64,000 nucleotides of DNA from Hymenobacter pini (lineage in GTDB: Bacteria; Bacteroidota; Bacteroidia; Cytophagales; Hymenobacteraceae): positions 930,001 to 994,000 of the forward strand of contig NZ_JAIZZH010000002.1 of NCBI RefSeq assembly GCF_020421205.1, in the 5' to 3' direction. The notes below the pieces were generated by a model, which was not told the origin of the DNA, made no database searches, and saw nothing but the letters and a program-made list of their open reading frames with translations. A program made the position numbers and the translations under genes. Position 1 is the stretch's first letter. Each line of letters begins with the position of its first letter. Below are positions 8,504 through 16,718 of this stretch, piece by piece.

Positions 8504-9355
8504 ATGACTACCCACAACATCTGGTTTGTGACCGGCGCCTCGAAAGGCCTGGGCCTGACCTTGGTACGCCACCTGCTGGCCCACGGCTACACGGTAGCAG
8601 CCACCTCCCGCAACCTGCAGGAGCTCCAACAAGCCGTGCCGCCTAGCAACGGCCGTTTCCTGCCCCTGCACATGGACCTCGGCAACGAGGACAGTGTGCG
8701 GCAGGCCATTGAAACCACCGTCAGCACGCTGGGCGGGCTGCACGTAGTGGTGAATAATGCCGGCTTTGGCCAGGTGGGCGCGCTGGAAGAACTGACCGAC
8801 GCGGAAGCGCGCCGCAATTTTGACGTGAACGTATTTGGGTTGCTGCACGTGCTGCGGCACGCCACCCCCCACCTGCGGCGACAGGGTGCCGGCCGGGTGT
8901 TCAATATTTCCTCGGTGGGCGGGTTCACGGGCAACTTTCCGGGTTGGGGCATCTACTGCGCCACCAAGTTTGCGGTGGCGGGCCTCACCGAATCGTACGC
9001 GGCGGAAGTGCAGGAATTTGGGGTGCAAGCCAGCGTGGTGTACCCTGGCTACTTCCGCACCAACTTCCTGACCAGCGGCTCTCTGGGCACTCCGCAGCAG
9101 CCGCTGGCAGCCTACCAGGCTGTGCGCGACTCGCAGGAGGCCCACGAGCAGCAAATAAACGGCAACCAGCCCGGCGACCCGGAAAAAGCTGCCGCCGCCT
9201 TGCTGCAACTTAGCGAAACCGAACACCAACCTCTACACGTGTTTCTGGGCGCTGACGCCTACGACATGGCCGAGCAAAAAATAGCCCTGGTGCAGCAACA
9301 GATGCAGCAGTGGCAGGAATTAGTTACCAATACTAGTTTGGTACCGGCGCACTAA
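8504..9355 (+). CDS. SDR-family oxidoreductase, second tandem copy
   Basis: A 283-residue SDR strongly similar to the preceding gene (WFVTGAS-GLGL start, NNAGFGQVG, DVNVFGLL, Tyr151-x3-Lys155, PGYFRTNFLT, GDPEKAA). The two are products of an old tandem duplication, since they are diverged over the substrate loop. It is separated from the first copy by 196 nt that hold no hairpin, so a second promoter is possible. A terminator follows at 9374-9408. Confidence 0.85.
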   Translation: MTTHNIWFVTGASKGLGLTLVRHLLAHGYTVAATSRNLQELQQAVPPSNGRFLPLHMDLGNEDSVRQAIETTVSTLGGLHVVVNNAGFGQVGALEELTDAEARRNFDVNVFGLLHVLRHATPHLRRQGAGRVFNISSVGGFTGNFPGWGIYCATKFAVAGLTESYAAEVQEFGVQASVVYPGYFRTNFLTSGSLGTPQQPLAAYQAVRDSQEAHEQQINGNQPGDPEKAAAALLQLSETEHQPLHVFLGADAYDMAEQKIALVQQQMQQWQELVTNTSLVPAH

Positions 9356-9373
9356 CATCGTATTTATAGCATA

Positions 9374-9408
9374 TAAAAAAGGTCCGTGGCATAGCTGCGG
9401 GCCTTTTT
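9374..9408 (+). terminator. Rho-independent terminator after the SDR pair
   Basis: Stem of A6-GGtCC pairing with GGgCC-T6 (one G-T wobble) around a loop; the A-run and T-run make it usable in both directions. Confidence 0.8.
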
Positions 9409-9544
9409 TGTTCGTAATCCGAAGATTTACTGCCTTTTTTGCATTCTGGTACCACCCGCAGGGTGAGCCACCAGCCCGATTCGGAACCTTCTTTTTCTGG
9501 GGTAATCCGGCTCGGGCTTCCGTTTCGCCCATCCTCTTACGCCT

Positions 9545-10609
9545 TTGTCATTGCGCACTGCTGCCCTTCTTGTTCTGCTTTTTCTGATTTCCGGCGGTGC
9601 TTTCGGCCAGACCAAGACGCGCAAAGCGGTGGCCCGCCGCGGCGACGGAGTGCAGGTACTGCTCCAGCGCTACGGCCTGAACACCCGCCAGCAGCAACGG
9701 CAGTTCAAGCAGCTCAACCAAGGCCGTTTTACCCCAACCGGCGGCTTGGTGGTAGGCCGACACTACGTATTGCCGGCTGCCGCCCCCAGAGCCAAAATTA
9801 CCGCCGCAAAGTCGAAAGCTAGCGGCAGCCTGAAAGCCAGCAACCCCACCTCGCACGGTAAAAGCACCCAGCCGCTGCTTCCGGCAGCTTTGTTCGGGCC
9901 CAATTACAGCCCGGTACCGGTGCGTGACCGAGCCCTGCGCGGCGCCGTGTATTACCTCTCGCCCGGCCACGGCGGCCCCGACCCCGGTGCCATTGGTAAA
10001 TATGGCTCCTACAAGCTGGCCGAGGATGAATACGCCTATGATGTGACGGCCCGCCTAGCCCGGGTGCTGATGGAGCACGGCGCTACCGTGTACCTGATGG
10101 TGCAGGACCCCAACGACGGCATCCGGGACCAGAACGTGCTGCCCATGGACTACGATGAGCTAACCTATCCGCGCCAAGTGATTCCGCTGAGCCAATTGGG
10201 CCGTTTGCGCCAGCGCATTACGCAGGTTAACAAGCTCTACGTCCGGCACAAAGGAGCCTACCAGCGCCTGCTGAGTCTGCACGTGGACAGCCGCAGCGAG
10301 GGGCAGAACATCGACGTGTTCTTTTACCACCACGCCAACAGCCAGGCCGGGCTGCGGCTGGCCAAGAACATCCACAAGGTATTCACCAACCGCTACAAGC
10401 GCGCCCAGCCCAACCGACCATATTCCGGCAACGTGTCGGAGCGCGGAAGCTTGTATGAGGTGCGCACCAGCCACGCCCCGGCCGTTTTTATGGAGCTGGG
10501 CAATATCCGCAACGCCAAAGACCAGCGCCGCTTCGTGGTGGCCGACAACCGCCAAGCCTTGGCCAACTGGATTTATGAGGGCCTGCTGGCAGACTATACC
10601 GGCCGGTAA
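9545..10609 (+). CDS. N-acetylmuramoyl-L-alanine amidase, exported
   Basis: A peptidoglycan amidase of the Amidase_3 family (about 354 residues) that cleaves the bond between MurNAc and L-Ala in the periplasm. A signal peptide (TAALLVLLFLISGGAFG) opens the protein, residues about 30-80 form a LysM-like wall-binding unit, and the catalytic domain spans about 130-350. Zinc and catalytic residues are His142 (PGHGG), Glu160/162, His246 (SLHVDS) and Glu317 (MELGNIRN). No in-frame ATG precedes the signal peptide; the start is TTG at 9545 or 9551. The gene stands alone. Confidence 0.88.
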   Translation: MSLRTAALLVLLFLISGGAFGQTKTRKAVARRGDGVQVLLQRYGLNTRQQQRQFKQLNQGRFTPTGGLVVGRHYVLPAAAPRAKITAAKSKASGSLKASNPTSHGKSTQPLLPAALFGPNYSPVPVRDRALRGAVYYLSPGHGGPDPGAIGKYGSYKLAEDEYAYDVTARLARVLMEHGATVYLMVQDPNDGIRDQNVLPMDYDELTYPRQVIPLSQLGRLRQRITQVNKLYVRHKGAYQRLLSLHVDSRSEGQNIDVFFYHHANSQAGLRLAKNIHKVFTNRYKRAQPNRPYSGNVSERGSLYEVRTSHAPAVFMELGNIRNAKDQRRFVVADNRQALANWIYEGLLADYTGR

Positions 10610-10627
10610 GGCAACGGATACATAGCA

Positions 10628-10740
10628 CAACTATCCGTCATCCCGAGCGAAGTCGAGGAATCTCGCGTGCTGGTGTTGCAAGGTAATCTTAACATCAACA
10701 CGCGAGATTCCTCGGCTTCGCTCGGAATGACGGATAGTTG
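10628..10740. repeat. Dispersed palindromic repeat, copy 1
   Basis: Two arms of about 48 nt (10628-10679 and 10693-10740) pair almost perfectly around a short loop. The outer ends read GTCATCCCGAGCGAAG / CTTCGCTCGGAATGAC, the signature of the family seen in at least nine other gaps of this window. Confidence 0.9.
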
Positions 10741-10782
10741 GGTTTGGCAGATCGGACTAGATTCCAACCCGCAATACACAGC

Positions 10783-12093
10783 CTACTTCCGGCCTTTGCG
10801 GATGGCTTCGATAGCCCGGTCCCGGCCTTCTTTCAGGTCTATGAGTGGCTTGGGGTACTTGTCGGTGCCGTATTCGGGCACCCATTTCTTGATGTAGGCC
10901 AAGTCGGGGTCGTATTGCTTTTGCTGGGTTTCGGGGTTGTACACGCGAAACCAAGGCGCGGCTACTGCCCCGGTGCCGGCCATCCACTGCCAGTTGCCCA
11001 CGTTGTTGCTCATATCGTAGTCGAGCAGCTTCTCGGAGAAGTAATGCTCCCCCAGCGTCCAATCCATAAACAAGTGCTTCACCAAATAGCCGGCCGCCAC
11101 AATGCGCGCCCGGTTATGGATGTAGCCGGTTTCGTTGAGCTGGCGCATACCCGCATCCACAAAGGGCTGGCCGGTGTGGCCCTCGCACCAGGCCTTGTAC
11201 TCCTTAGGCGCGTCGCGGTAGGGTAAGTGGCGCATTTTGGGGTCGTAGGCTTCGGTGGCAGTGTTGGGGAAGTGCCAGAGCAGCATCATGAAGAAGTCGC
11301 GCCAAATCATCTCATTCAGCAGCTTCTCGTTGAGTTTATCGGCCTGCTGCATGAGGCTGCGGATGCTGACCGTGCCAAAGCGCAGGTGCACCGACATGCG
11401 GGTGGTGCCCCGCTCCAGAGCGGGCGTGTCGCGGGTTTTATCGTAGTTCTTCACTACCTCAGCCGGGGGTAGCTTGGCGGGCACTGTGTACTGCTCGTGG
11501 CGCTTGAAACCCATTTTTTGCAGGGTGGGCCGGGTTTTATCGGCGGCCAGGGGCTGGGCCAGGTTTTCCTTTTTCAGGAGCCGGGCCGAAGGGTGAGGTT
11601 TGAAGTCCTCGGGCTTCATCTGGGCCTGCCAGGCTTTGGAGTACGCCCCGAATACCTTGTGCGGCTTGCCGTTTTTGGTCAGCACCTCGTCCTTGGCGAA
11701 GATGACCTGATCCTTGAAGCTGCGCAGCTCCGCGCCGTGCTTCTGCAGCAGCGCGGCCACGGCGGCGTCGCGCTCCGTGGCGTAGGGCTCGTAGTCCTCA
11801 TTGGTGTACACGGCGGCCACGTCATAGTCCTTCAGCAGCTGCCGAAATACGTCCAGCACTTTGCCGTAGCGGGCCACCAAGCCGCCACCGGCCGCGTGGG
11901 CCTCATCAGACAACCGCTCCACCTGATCGAAAATAAAGGTAAGACGGGCATCCTCGGGCTTCAGCTTATCGAGGATGGTTTTGTCGTAGATGAACAAGGG
12001 CAGTACGGGCTCCTCGGCTTGCAGAGCCGCCGCCAGGCCCGCGTTGTCCTCGAAGCGCAGGTCGCGGCGGTGCCAGAAAAGATTGATTTTCAT
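10783..12093 (-). CDS. Deoxyribodipyrimidine photolyase / cryptochrome family
   Basis: A 436-residue flavoprotein that would repair UV-induced pyrimidine dimers using blue light. The N-terminal alpha/beta photolyase domain starts with LFWHRRDLR, and the C-terminal FAD-binding half carries the diagnostic motifs TGYIHNRARIVAAGYL (about residues 330-345) and GNWQWMAG (about 376-383). The length is in the normal range for class I CPD photolyases. Whether it is a CPD or (6-4) enzyme cannot be decided by eye; the compact bacterial type favours CPD. Transcribed alone between two palindromic repeats. Confidence 0.93.
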   Translation of the reverse strand: MKINLFWHRRDLRFEDNAGLAAALQAEEPVLPLFIYDKTILDKLKPEDARLTFIFDQVERLSDEAHAAGGGLVARYGKVLDVFRQLLKDYDVAAVYTNEDYEPYATERDAAVAALLQKHGAELRSFKDQVIFAKDEVLTKNGKPHKVFGAYSKAWQAQMKPEDFKPHPSARLLKKENLAQPLAADKTRPTLQKMGFKRHEQYTVPAKLPPAEVVKNYDKTRDTPALERGTTRMSVHLRFGTVSIRSLMQQADKLNEKLLNEMIWRDFFMMLLWHFPNTATEAYDPKMRHLPYRDAPKEYKAWCEGHTGQPFVDAGMRQLNETGYIHNRARIVAAGYLVKHLFMDWTLGEHYFSEKLLDYDMSNNVGNWQWMAGTGAVAAPWFRVYNPETQQKQYDPDLAYIKKWVPEYGTDKYPKPLIDLKEGRDRAIEAIRKGRK

Positions 12094-12182
12094 AAATACG
12101 CTAGCAGTGAAACGGCCAAGTGGCGGGCCGTTGGGTACTGCTAACGGCGGAGTTTATAGTTGAGTTAGCCCACGCGCTGTAT

Positions 12183-12269
12183 TGTCATCCTGAGCAGAGC
12201 GAAGGACCTTATGACGTTGAATCGGACTGGTGCAACGTCATAAGGTCCTTCGCTCTGCTCAGGATGACA
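12183..12269. repeat. Dispersed palindromic repeat, copy 2 (perfect 37-bp arms)
   Basis: A perfect 37-bp inverted repeat (12183-12219 with 12233-12269) around a 13-nt loop, with family ends TGTCATCCTGAGCAG / CTGCTCAGGATGACA. It is the most perfect copy in the window, suggesting recent origin or active maintenance. Confidence 0.95.
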
Positions 12270-12306
12270 GGGGATTATTTAGCAGCCGGATTTACGAGCA
12301 ACTGCA

Positions 12307-12636
12307 TTACGGATTCATCAGCAGGTACAGCAGGTTGTGGTACAGAATCCCCTGCTCGCCGTCGTGGATGCCGTCGAGGCCGGCGTCCTCCAGGAGGGCT
12401 TCCACTTCCTCGTAGTCCTGCAGAAAGTCGATTTCCACTTCTTCACTGTCAGGCTGCTGGGTGTGGATGAGGTAGCGGCGCTTGGGCTCCAGGGTGATGT
12501 AGAGCTTGCGGTAGCGCGTCTGGGCTATCAGCAGGGCATCGTAGGCGGCTATTTCGTCCTCATCGAGGTGCACGTACACGGTGGTTTTCTCACTCTCGGG
12601 GGTGTGGTGCAGGAAGCTGGCAAGGTCGATGGGCAT
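12307..12636 (-). CDS. Small acidic conserved protein of unknown function
   Basis: A 109-residue acidic protein beginning MPIDLASFLHH, with a run of Glu/Asp in the second half (DSEEVEIDFLQDYEEVEALLEDAG) and no membrane segment. No family is recognised. The ATG at 12636 is chosen because a TACCTTCG -7 element sits 27 nt upstream on the same strand; longer upstream extensions would begin inside or beyond that promoter. It is divergent from the Cys/Met PLP enzyme gene. Confidence 0.65.
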   Translation of the reverse strand: MPIDLASFLHHTPESEKTTVYVHLDEDEIAAYDALLIAQTRYRKLYITLEPKRRYLIHTQQPDSEEVEIDFLQDYEEVEALLEDAGLDGIHDGEQGILYHNLLYLLMNP

Positions 12637-12662
12637 GGCGGCGGGCTGAGGGTGGAACGGGG

Positions 12663-12670
12663 CGAAGGTA
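12663..12670 (-). promoter_or_regulatory. -7 element (TACCTTCG) of the small acidic gene
   Basis: The reverse complement of 12663-12670 is TACCTTCG, 27 nt before the minus-strand ATG at 12636. It forms half of a divergent promoter region with the element at 12711-12718. Confidence 0.55.
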
Positions 12671-12710
12671 CGGCCCGGCGGTGGCCGGGCTTTAGGTCTG
12701 GCAGAAAAGT

Positions 12711-12718
12711 TACCTTCG
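12711..12718 (+). promoter_or_regulatory. -7 element (TACCTTCG) of the PLP-enzyme gene
   Basis: TACCTTCG 40 nt before the ATG at 12759; a weak TTTA lies 16 nt upstream. It is the mirror partner of the minus-strand element at 12663-12670. Confidence 0.55.
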
Positions 12719-12758
12719 CAGCACCCATTTTTCCCATCCACCCCACTCCCACCCTGTT

Positions 12759-14069
12759 ATGCTGAATCAGCAAGACCACGCCCACATCGGCGGGCAGCCG
12801 CTGCGCCCCGAAAGCCTCATGATGAGCTACGGCTACACGCCGGCCTGGAGCGAAGGCGCCATCAAACCGCCCATTTTCCAGACGTCCACTTTCGTGTTTA
12901 AGAACGCCGAGGAGGGCAAAGCCTTCTTCGAACTGGCCTACGGTCTGCGCCAACAGGGCCCCGACGAGGAAATGGGCCTGATTTACTCCCGCCTCAATAA
13001 CCCCAGCCTCGAAATCCTGGAAAACCGTCTCTGCCTCTGGGACGGGGCCGAGGAAGCCGCCTCCTTCGCCTCAGGCATGGCCGCCATCAGCACCACCCTG
13101 CTGGCCCTCTTGCAGCCCGGCGACGTAGTGCTGCACTCCGAGCCGGTGTACGGCGGCTCCGATTTCTTCCTAAAAAACGTGCTCCGCAAGTTCGGCATCG
13201 AGGCCGTGGGCTTCCGCCCCACCGCTACGCCCCAGGAAATGGAGGCTCTGGCCGCCAGCCTAGCGCCCGGCCGCCTAGCCATGGTGTTCGTGGAAACGCC
13301 TGCCAACCCCACAAACCACCTCGTGGACCTGGAAGCCTGCGCCTCCCTGGCCCGCCGCCACAGCACCCCCGAGAAGCCCGTGCGCCTGGTGGTGGATAAT
13401 ACCTTCCTGGGCCCGGTGTTCCAGCACCCGCTCCGGCACGGTGCCGACGTGGTGCTGTACTCGGCCACCAAGTTCCTGGGCGGCCACTCCGACCTGATTG
13501 CCGGCGCGGCCCTCAGCAACCGCGCCCTGATGAAGGAAATCAAGGCCATGCGCACCTTCATGGGCACCATGTGCGACCCCAACACCGGCTGGATGCTCAT
13601 GCGCAGCCTCGAAACCCTGAAGCTGCGCATGGAGCGCGCCGCCACCTCGGCCCAACTCATTGCCGACTGGCTGCGGCAGCATCCGCAGGTGGCCCGCACC
13701 TACTACCTCACCCACCTAGAGCACTGCCCCGTGCAGCAGGACATCTACCAGCGTCACTGCCTATCGCCGGGCGCCATGATTTCGTTCGACATCCGGGGCG
13801 GCGAGGCCGAGGTTTTCCGCTTCCTCAACGCCCTGCGCCTCATCAAGCTGGCCGTGAGCCTGGGCGGCACCGAAAGCCTGGCCGAGCACCCCGCCACCAT
13901 GACGCACTCCGACATCACCCCCGTCGAGCAGCACGAAATGGGCATCTCCCCCCAGATGATCCGCCTCAGCATCGGCGTAGAAGACCCGCAGGACCTGATG
14001 CTGGATTTGAGTCAGGCGTTTGAGGCGGTGGGCCTGTCGCAAACGGTGCGGGAGGTAGCGGAGGTGTAG
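12759..14069 (+). CDS. Cys/Met-metabolism PLP enzyme (cystathionine gamma-synthase/lyase or methionine gamma-lyase type)
   Basis: A 436-residue cytoplasmic enzyme of the trans-sulfuration family. The PLP-binding lysine is Lys238 in the canonical YSATKFLGGHSD motif; YSRLNNP near residue 76 supplies the phosphate/substrate residues from the neighbouring subunit; SLGGTESL and the HPATMTHS segment near the C-terminus bind the substrate carboxylate. These motifs fit cystathionine gamma-synthase, gamma-lyase and methionine gamma-lyase alike, so the exact reaction is open. Start fixed by the upstream -7 element. No sulfur-pathway neighbours are present. Confidence 0.85.
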   Translation: MLNQQDHAHIGGQPLRPESLMMSYGYTPAWSEGAIKPPIFQTSTFVFKNAEEGKAFFELAYGLRQQGPDEEMGLIYSRLNNPSLEILENRLCLWDGAEEAASFASGMAAISTTLLALLQPGDVVLHSEPVYGGSDFFLKNVLRKFGIEAVGFRPTATPQEMEALAASLAPGRLAMVFVETPANPTNHLVDLEACASLARRHSTPEKPVRLVVDNTFLGPVFQHPLRHGADVVLYSATKFLGGHSDLIAGAALSNRALMKEIKAMRTFMGTMCDPNTGWMLMRSLETLKLRMERAATSAQLIADWLRQHPQVARTYYLTHLEHCPVQQDIYQRHCLSPGAMISFDIRGGEAEVFRFLNALRLIKLAVSLGGTESLAEHPATMTHSDITPVEQHEMGISPQMIRLSIGVEDPQDLMLDLSQAFEAVGLSQTVREVAEV

Positions 14070-14117
14070 CAGACCACCCAAAGACGATAACATTCAATAA
14101 TCTCCCTAGAACTGATA

Positions 14118-14501
14118 ATGCCTCGAGGTTATACTCTAATTGAAATTGATATTCCGCAGGAATGGGATTTCGATTTAATAGTCAAGTGTCACGAGATAGT
14201 CAGACAGGCCTTTCCCGAAATCCTGCCCGAAGGAGCGCCAACACTTGAGTATGATTTGATTGCAGTATCTAGTCCTCATAATCCCGGACTAGGCCCGCAT
14301 TATCCCGCCATCGGCATTTACTGTCCCGATAAACTGGCGCAGGATTCTATAGCATCAATTCCTTTTTTTGATATCTATGATCGAGCCGACGCTTGGATAT
14401 CCCAACTTGGCTTGGAAGAACTTAAAGCTCGTGCTTCTCGTGTAGAAGCGGTTAGTTGGGAGTGGCTAAAAGTAAATAAGGTATATCCTGTTCGAAACTA
14501 G
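14118..14501 (+). CDS. AT-rich orphan gene, unknown function
   Basis: A 127-residue soluble protein (MPRGYTLIEIDIP...) with no recognised family. It is visibly richer in A/T than its neighbours (codons such as ATA, AGT, TTA, ATT are common) which suggests recent acquisition. It sits 48 nt after the PLP-enzyme gene on the same strand and ends in its own terminator (14507-14545). Size and composition resemble small immunity or accessory proteins, but nothing in the sequence proves that. Confidence 0.65.
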   Translation: MPRGYTLIEIDIPQEWDFDLIVKCHEIVRQAFPEILPEGAPTLEYDLIAVSSPHNPGLGPHYPAIGIYCPDKLAQDSIASIPFFDIYDRADAWISQLGLEELKARASRVEAVSWEWLKVNKVYPVRN

Positions 14502-14506
14502 CACAT

Positions 14507-14545
14507 AAAAAAGCCCGCCGCTAAACGTCAGCGGCGGGCTTTTTA
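14507..14545 (+). terminator. Rho-independent terminator
   Basis: Stem AAGCCCGCCGCT / AGCGGCGGGCTT with flanking A and T runs, 6 nt after the orphan gene. The same stem sequence recurs at 15541-15575. Confidence 0.92.
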
Positions 14546-14607
14546 TATAGTATTCACTATAATTAATTCTTCAATTATCCAGCCATCTGTTCTCTGCCTG
14601 CCGCAGT

Positions 14608-15513
14608 ATGTCCTCCGTTTCTCTTTCCCCTGAGCCTGTTGCCGTTCATCCTGCCCCCGCTTCCTCTAATGACCACCCTGCCCAGGCCTGCCTGAACTGC
14701 GGGCAGCCGGTGGCCATCCGGTTTTGCGGGCAGTGCGGGCAGGATGCCCACCACACCCACCGGTTCACCATGACCGATATGCTCCACGACATTCCGCACT
14801 CCGTGTGGCACGTGGATAAGGGCATCATTTATTCCCTGCGCACCATAATTACCCGCCCCGGCCCTACTATCCGTGCTTACTTGGCCGGGCAGCGCGTCGA
14901 CCACTTCCGGCCCCTGTCACTGCTGCTGGTCGTAACGGGCACGTTTGCCTTCGTCTCTTCCCTTCTTCACATCGACATCGTACCGCCCCGTGACCCAACG
15001 GTGTCAGTGGAACTATACCAGGCCCAGAAATCGGCGGCTGAATTTATGGCCAAGTACATGAATTGGGTGTACGTGGCGCTGATACCGGTTATTGCCGGAT
15101 TTGCCCGCCTCTTCCTGCGCCGTGGGGGGTACAACTACGCCGAGTGCCTGGTTATTGCCGCCTTCATTACGGCCGTTTGCAATGCCATAACGCTGTTTTC
15201 TTTGCCGTTGATGTATTTCTACTCCGGCACGCCTGCCATTCAAAAAATAAGTTTTGGCGTTAGTATGGTATCGTTTGGGTATGCCACCTGGGCGTATAGC
15301 TCCTTGCTGAAACACACCGGAATGAGCCTGGCAGGACGGATACTCCGGGGCTTTTTCCCGTTTGTGTTAGGCATTACTATCCCTAGCTTTCTGGGCGGCA
15401 TTTTGTTGGTTGCGCTACAATGGAACACGTTGAAGGAGGGCATGAAGCACAAGCAGCACGGGCAGCAGGTTGAGCTGGCCCCCAAACCAGCTATAACGCC
15501 CAATCAGCACTAG
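14608..15513 (+). CDS. DUF3667 family membrane protein with zinc ribbon
   Basis: A 301-residue protein with an N-terminal zinc-ribbon (Cys28, Cys31, Cys40, Cys43: CLNCG...FCGQCGQ) followed by the DUF3667 signature (ITRPGPTIRAYLAGQRVDHFRPLS) and five hydrophobic segments (about 105-127, 153-172, 180-205, 213-232, 243-268). DUF3667 proteins are frequent in Bacteroidota and of unknown function. The protein is flanked by two terminators with the same stem, so it is a single-gene unit. Confidence 0.85.
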   Translation: MSSVSLSPEPVAVHPAPASSNDHPAQACLNCGQPVAIRFCGQCGQDAHHTHRFTMTDMLHDIPHSVWHVDKGIIYSLRTIITRPGPTIRAYLAGQRVDHFRPLSLLLVVTGTFAFVSSLLHIDIVPPRDPTVSVELYQAQKSAAEFMAKYMNWVYVALIPVIAGFARLFLRRGGYNYAECLVIAAFITAVCNAITLFSLPLMYFYSGTPAIQKISFGVSMVSFGYATWAYSSLLKHTGMSLAGRILRGFFPFVLGITIPSFLGGILLVALQWNTLKEGMKHKQHGQQVELAPKPAITPNQH

Positions 15514-15540
15514 TTAGCCATCATCTGAATAGCCCATAAT

Positions 15541-15575
15541 AAAGCCCGCCGCTGATATTCAGCGGCGGGCTTTTT
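15541..15575. terminator. Terminator between convergent genes
   Basis: A 15-bp perfect stem (15541-15555 with 15559-15573) with a 3-nt loop and T-run; the core AAAGCCCGCCGCT is shared with the terminator at 14507-14545. Confidence 0.9.
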
Positions 15576-15597
15576 ACTAGCTGGGTTATAGGGCAAA

Positions 15598-16569
15598 CTA
15601 CTGACCCAGCACCATGGCAAACACCAGCGGGGCTACGATGGTAGCGTCCGACTCGATGATGAACTTGGGCGTATCCTGGCCCAGCTTGCCCCAGGTGATT
15701 TTCTCGTTGGGCACGGCACCGGAGTAGGAGCCGTACGAGGTGGTGGAGTCCGAAATCTGGCAGAAGTAGCCCCACAGCGGCACCGAGGTGCGCTGCAAGT
15801 CCTGGTGCAGCATGGGCACCACGCAGATGGGGAAGTCGCCGGCAATGCCGCCACCAATCTGGAAGAAGCCTACTTTGCTTTCCTCGGTGGCTTGGGTGGT
15901 GTACCAGTCGGCCAGGTAAATCATGTACTCAATGCCCGTGCGTACGGTGTGCACGTTCTTAATGTCGCCCGAAATAACGTGGCCGGCGAAGATGTTACCC
16001 AGCGTGCTGTCTTCCCAACCGGGGCAGATGATGGGCAGGTTTTTCTCGGCGGCGGCCAGCATCCAGCTGTCCTTGGGGTCAATCTGGTAGTACTGCTCCA
16101 GCTCACCCGATTTCAGGATCTGGTAGAAGAACTCGTGGGGAAAGTACCGCTCACCGGCTTTGTCAGCCTTTTCCCAGAACTTCAGCACCGAGTGCTCGAG
16201 GCGGCGCATAGCTTCTTCCTCGGGAATGCAGGTGTCGGTTACGCGGTTCATGTGGCGCTCCAGCAGGGCCTGCTCGTCGGCGGGCGTCAGGTCGCGGTAG
16301 TTGGGTACCCGCTCGTAGAAGTCGTGGGCTACCAGGTTGAAGATATCCTCTTCCAGGTTGGCACCGGTGCAGCTAATGATTTGCACCTTGTCCTGACGAA
16401 TCAGCTCGGCCAGCTGAATGCCCATTTCGGCGGTGCTCATAGCGCCGGCCAGGGTAATCATCATCTTCCCGCCTTCGGCCAGGTGCTTGTTGTAGCCTTC
16501 GGCGGCATCAATCAGGGCAGCGGCGTTGAAGTGGCGGTAGTGGTGCTTGAGGAAGTTGGTTACGTTCAT
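15598..16569 (-). CDS. Deoxyhypusine synthase-family protein
   Basis: A 323-residue homologue of deoxyhypusine synthase, the enzyme that in eukaryotes and archaea transfers the aminobutyl group of spermidine to a lysine of eIF5A/aIF5A using NAD. The active-site lysine region is intact: Lys295 in ITWGKLGQD, followed by the SDATIVAPLVFA segment, which parallels the SWGK motif of the human enzyme. The NAD-binding region (GGGIAGDF, CPGWEDSTLGN) is also present. Bacteria lack eIF5A; known bacterial relatives act as homospermidine synthases, so polyamine chemistry is the likely role. Monocistronic. Confidence 0.85.
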   Translation of the reverse strand: MNVTNFLKHHYRHFNAAALIDAAEGYNKHLAEGGKMMITLAGAMSTAEMGIQLAELIRQDKVQIISCTGANLEEDIFNLVAHDFYERVPNYRDLTPADEQALLERHMNRVTDTCIPEEEAMRRLEHSVLKFWEKADKAGERYFPHEFFYQILKSGELEQYYQIDPKDSWMLAAAEKNLPIICPGWEDSTLGNIFAGHVISGDIKNVHTVRTGIEYMIYLADWYTTQATEESKVGFFQIGGGIAGDFPICVVPMLHQDLQRTSVPLWGYFCQISDSTTSYGSYSGAVPNEKITWGKLGQDTPKFIIESDATIVAPLVFAMVLGQ

Positions 16570-16718
16570 CAGATCGTAGGTTCAGTAAATGGGTGTCGGT
16601 GTTCTATCAAAAAAAGGCCCGGAATCGTTCAATACGAAAAGCGTATATCGAAGATTCTGAATAGTGTGCTATTGGGGCTGGGTTGCTCACCATAGCACGG
16701 TTTGGGCGGGTGGTTGTG

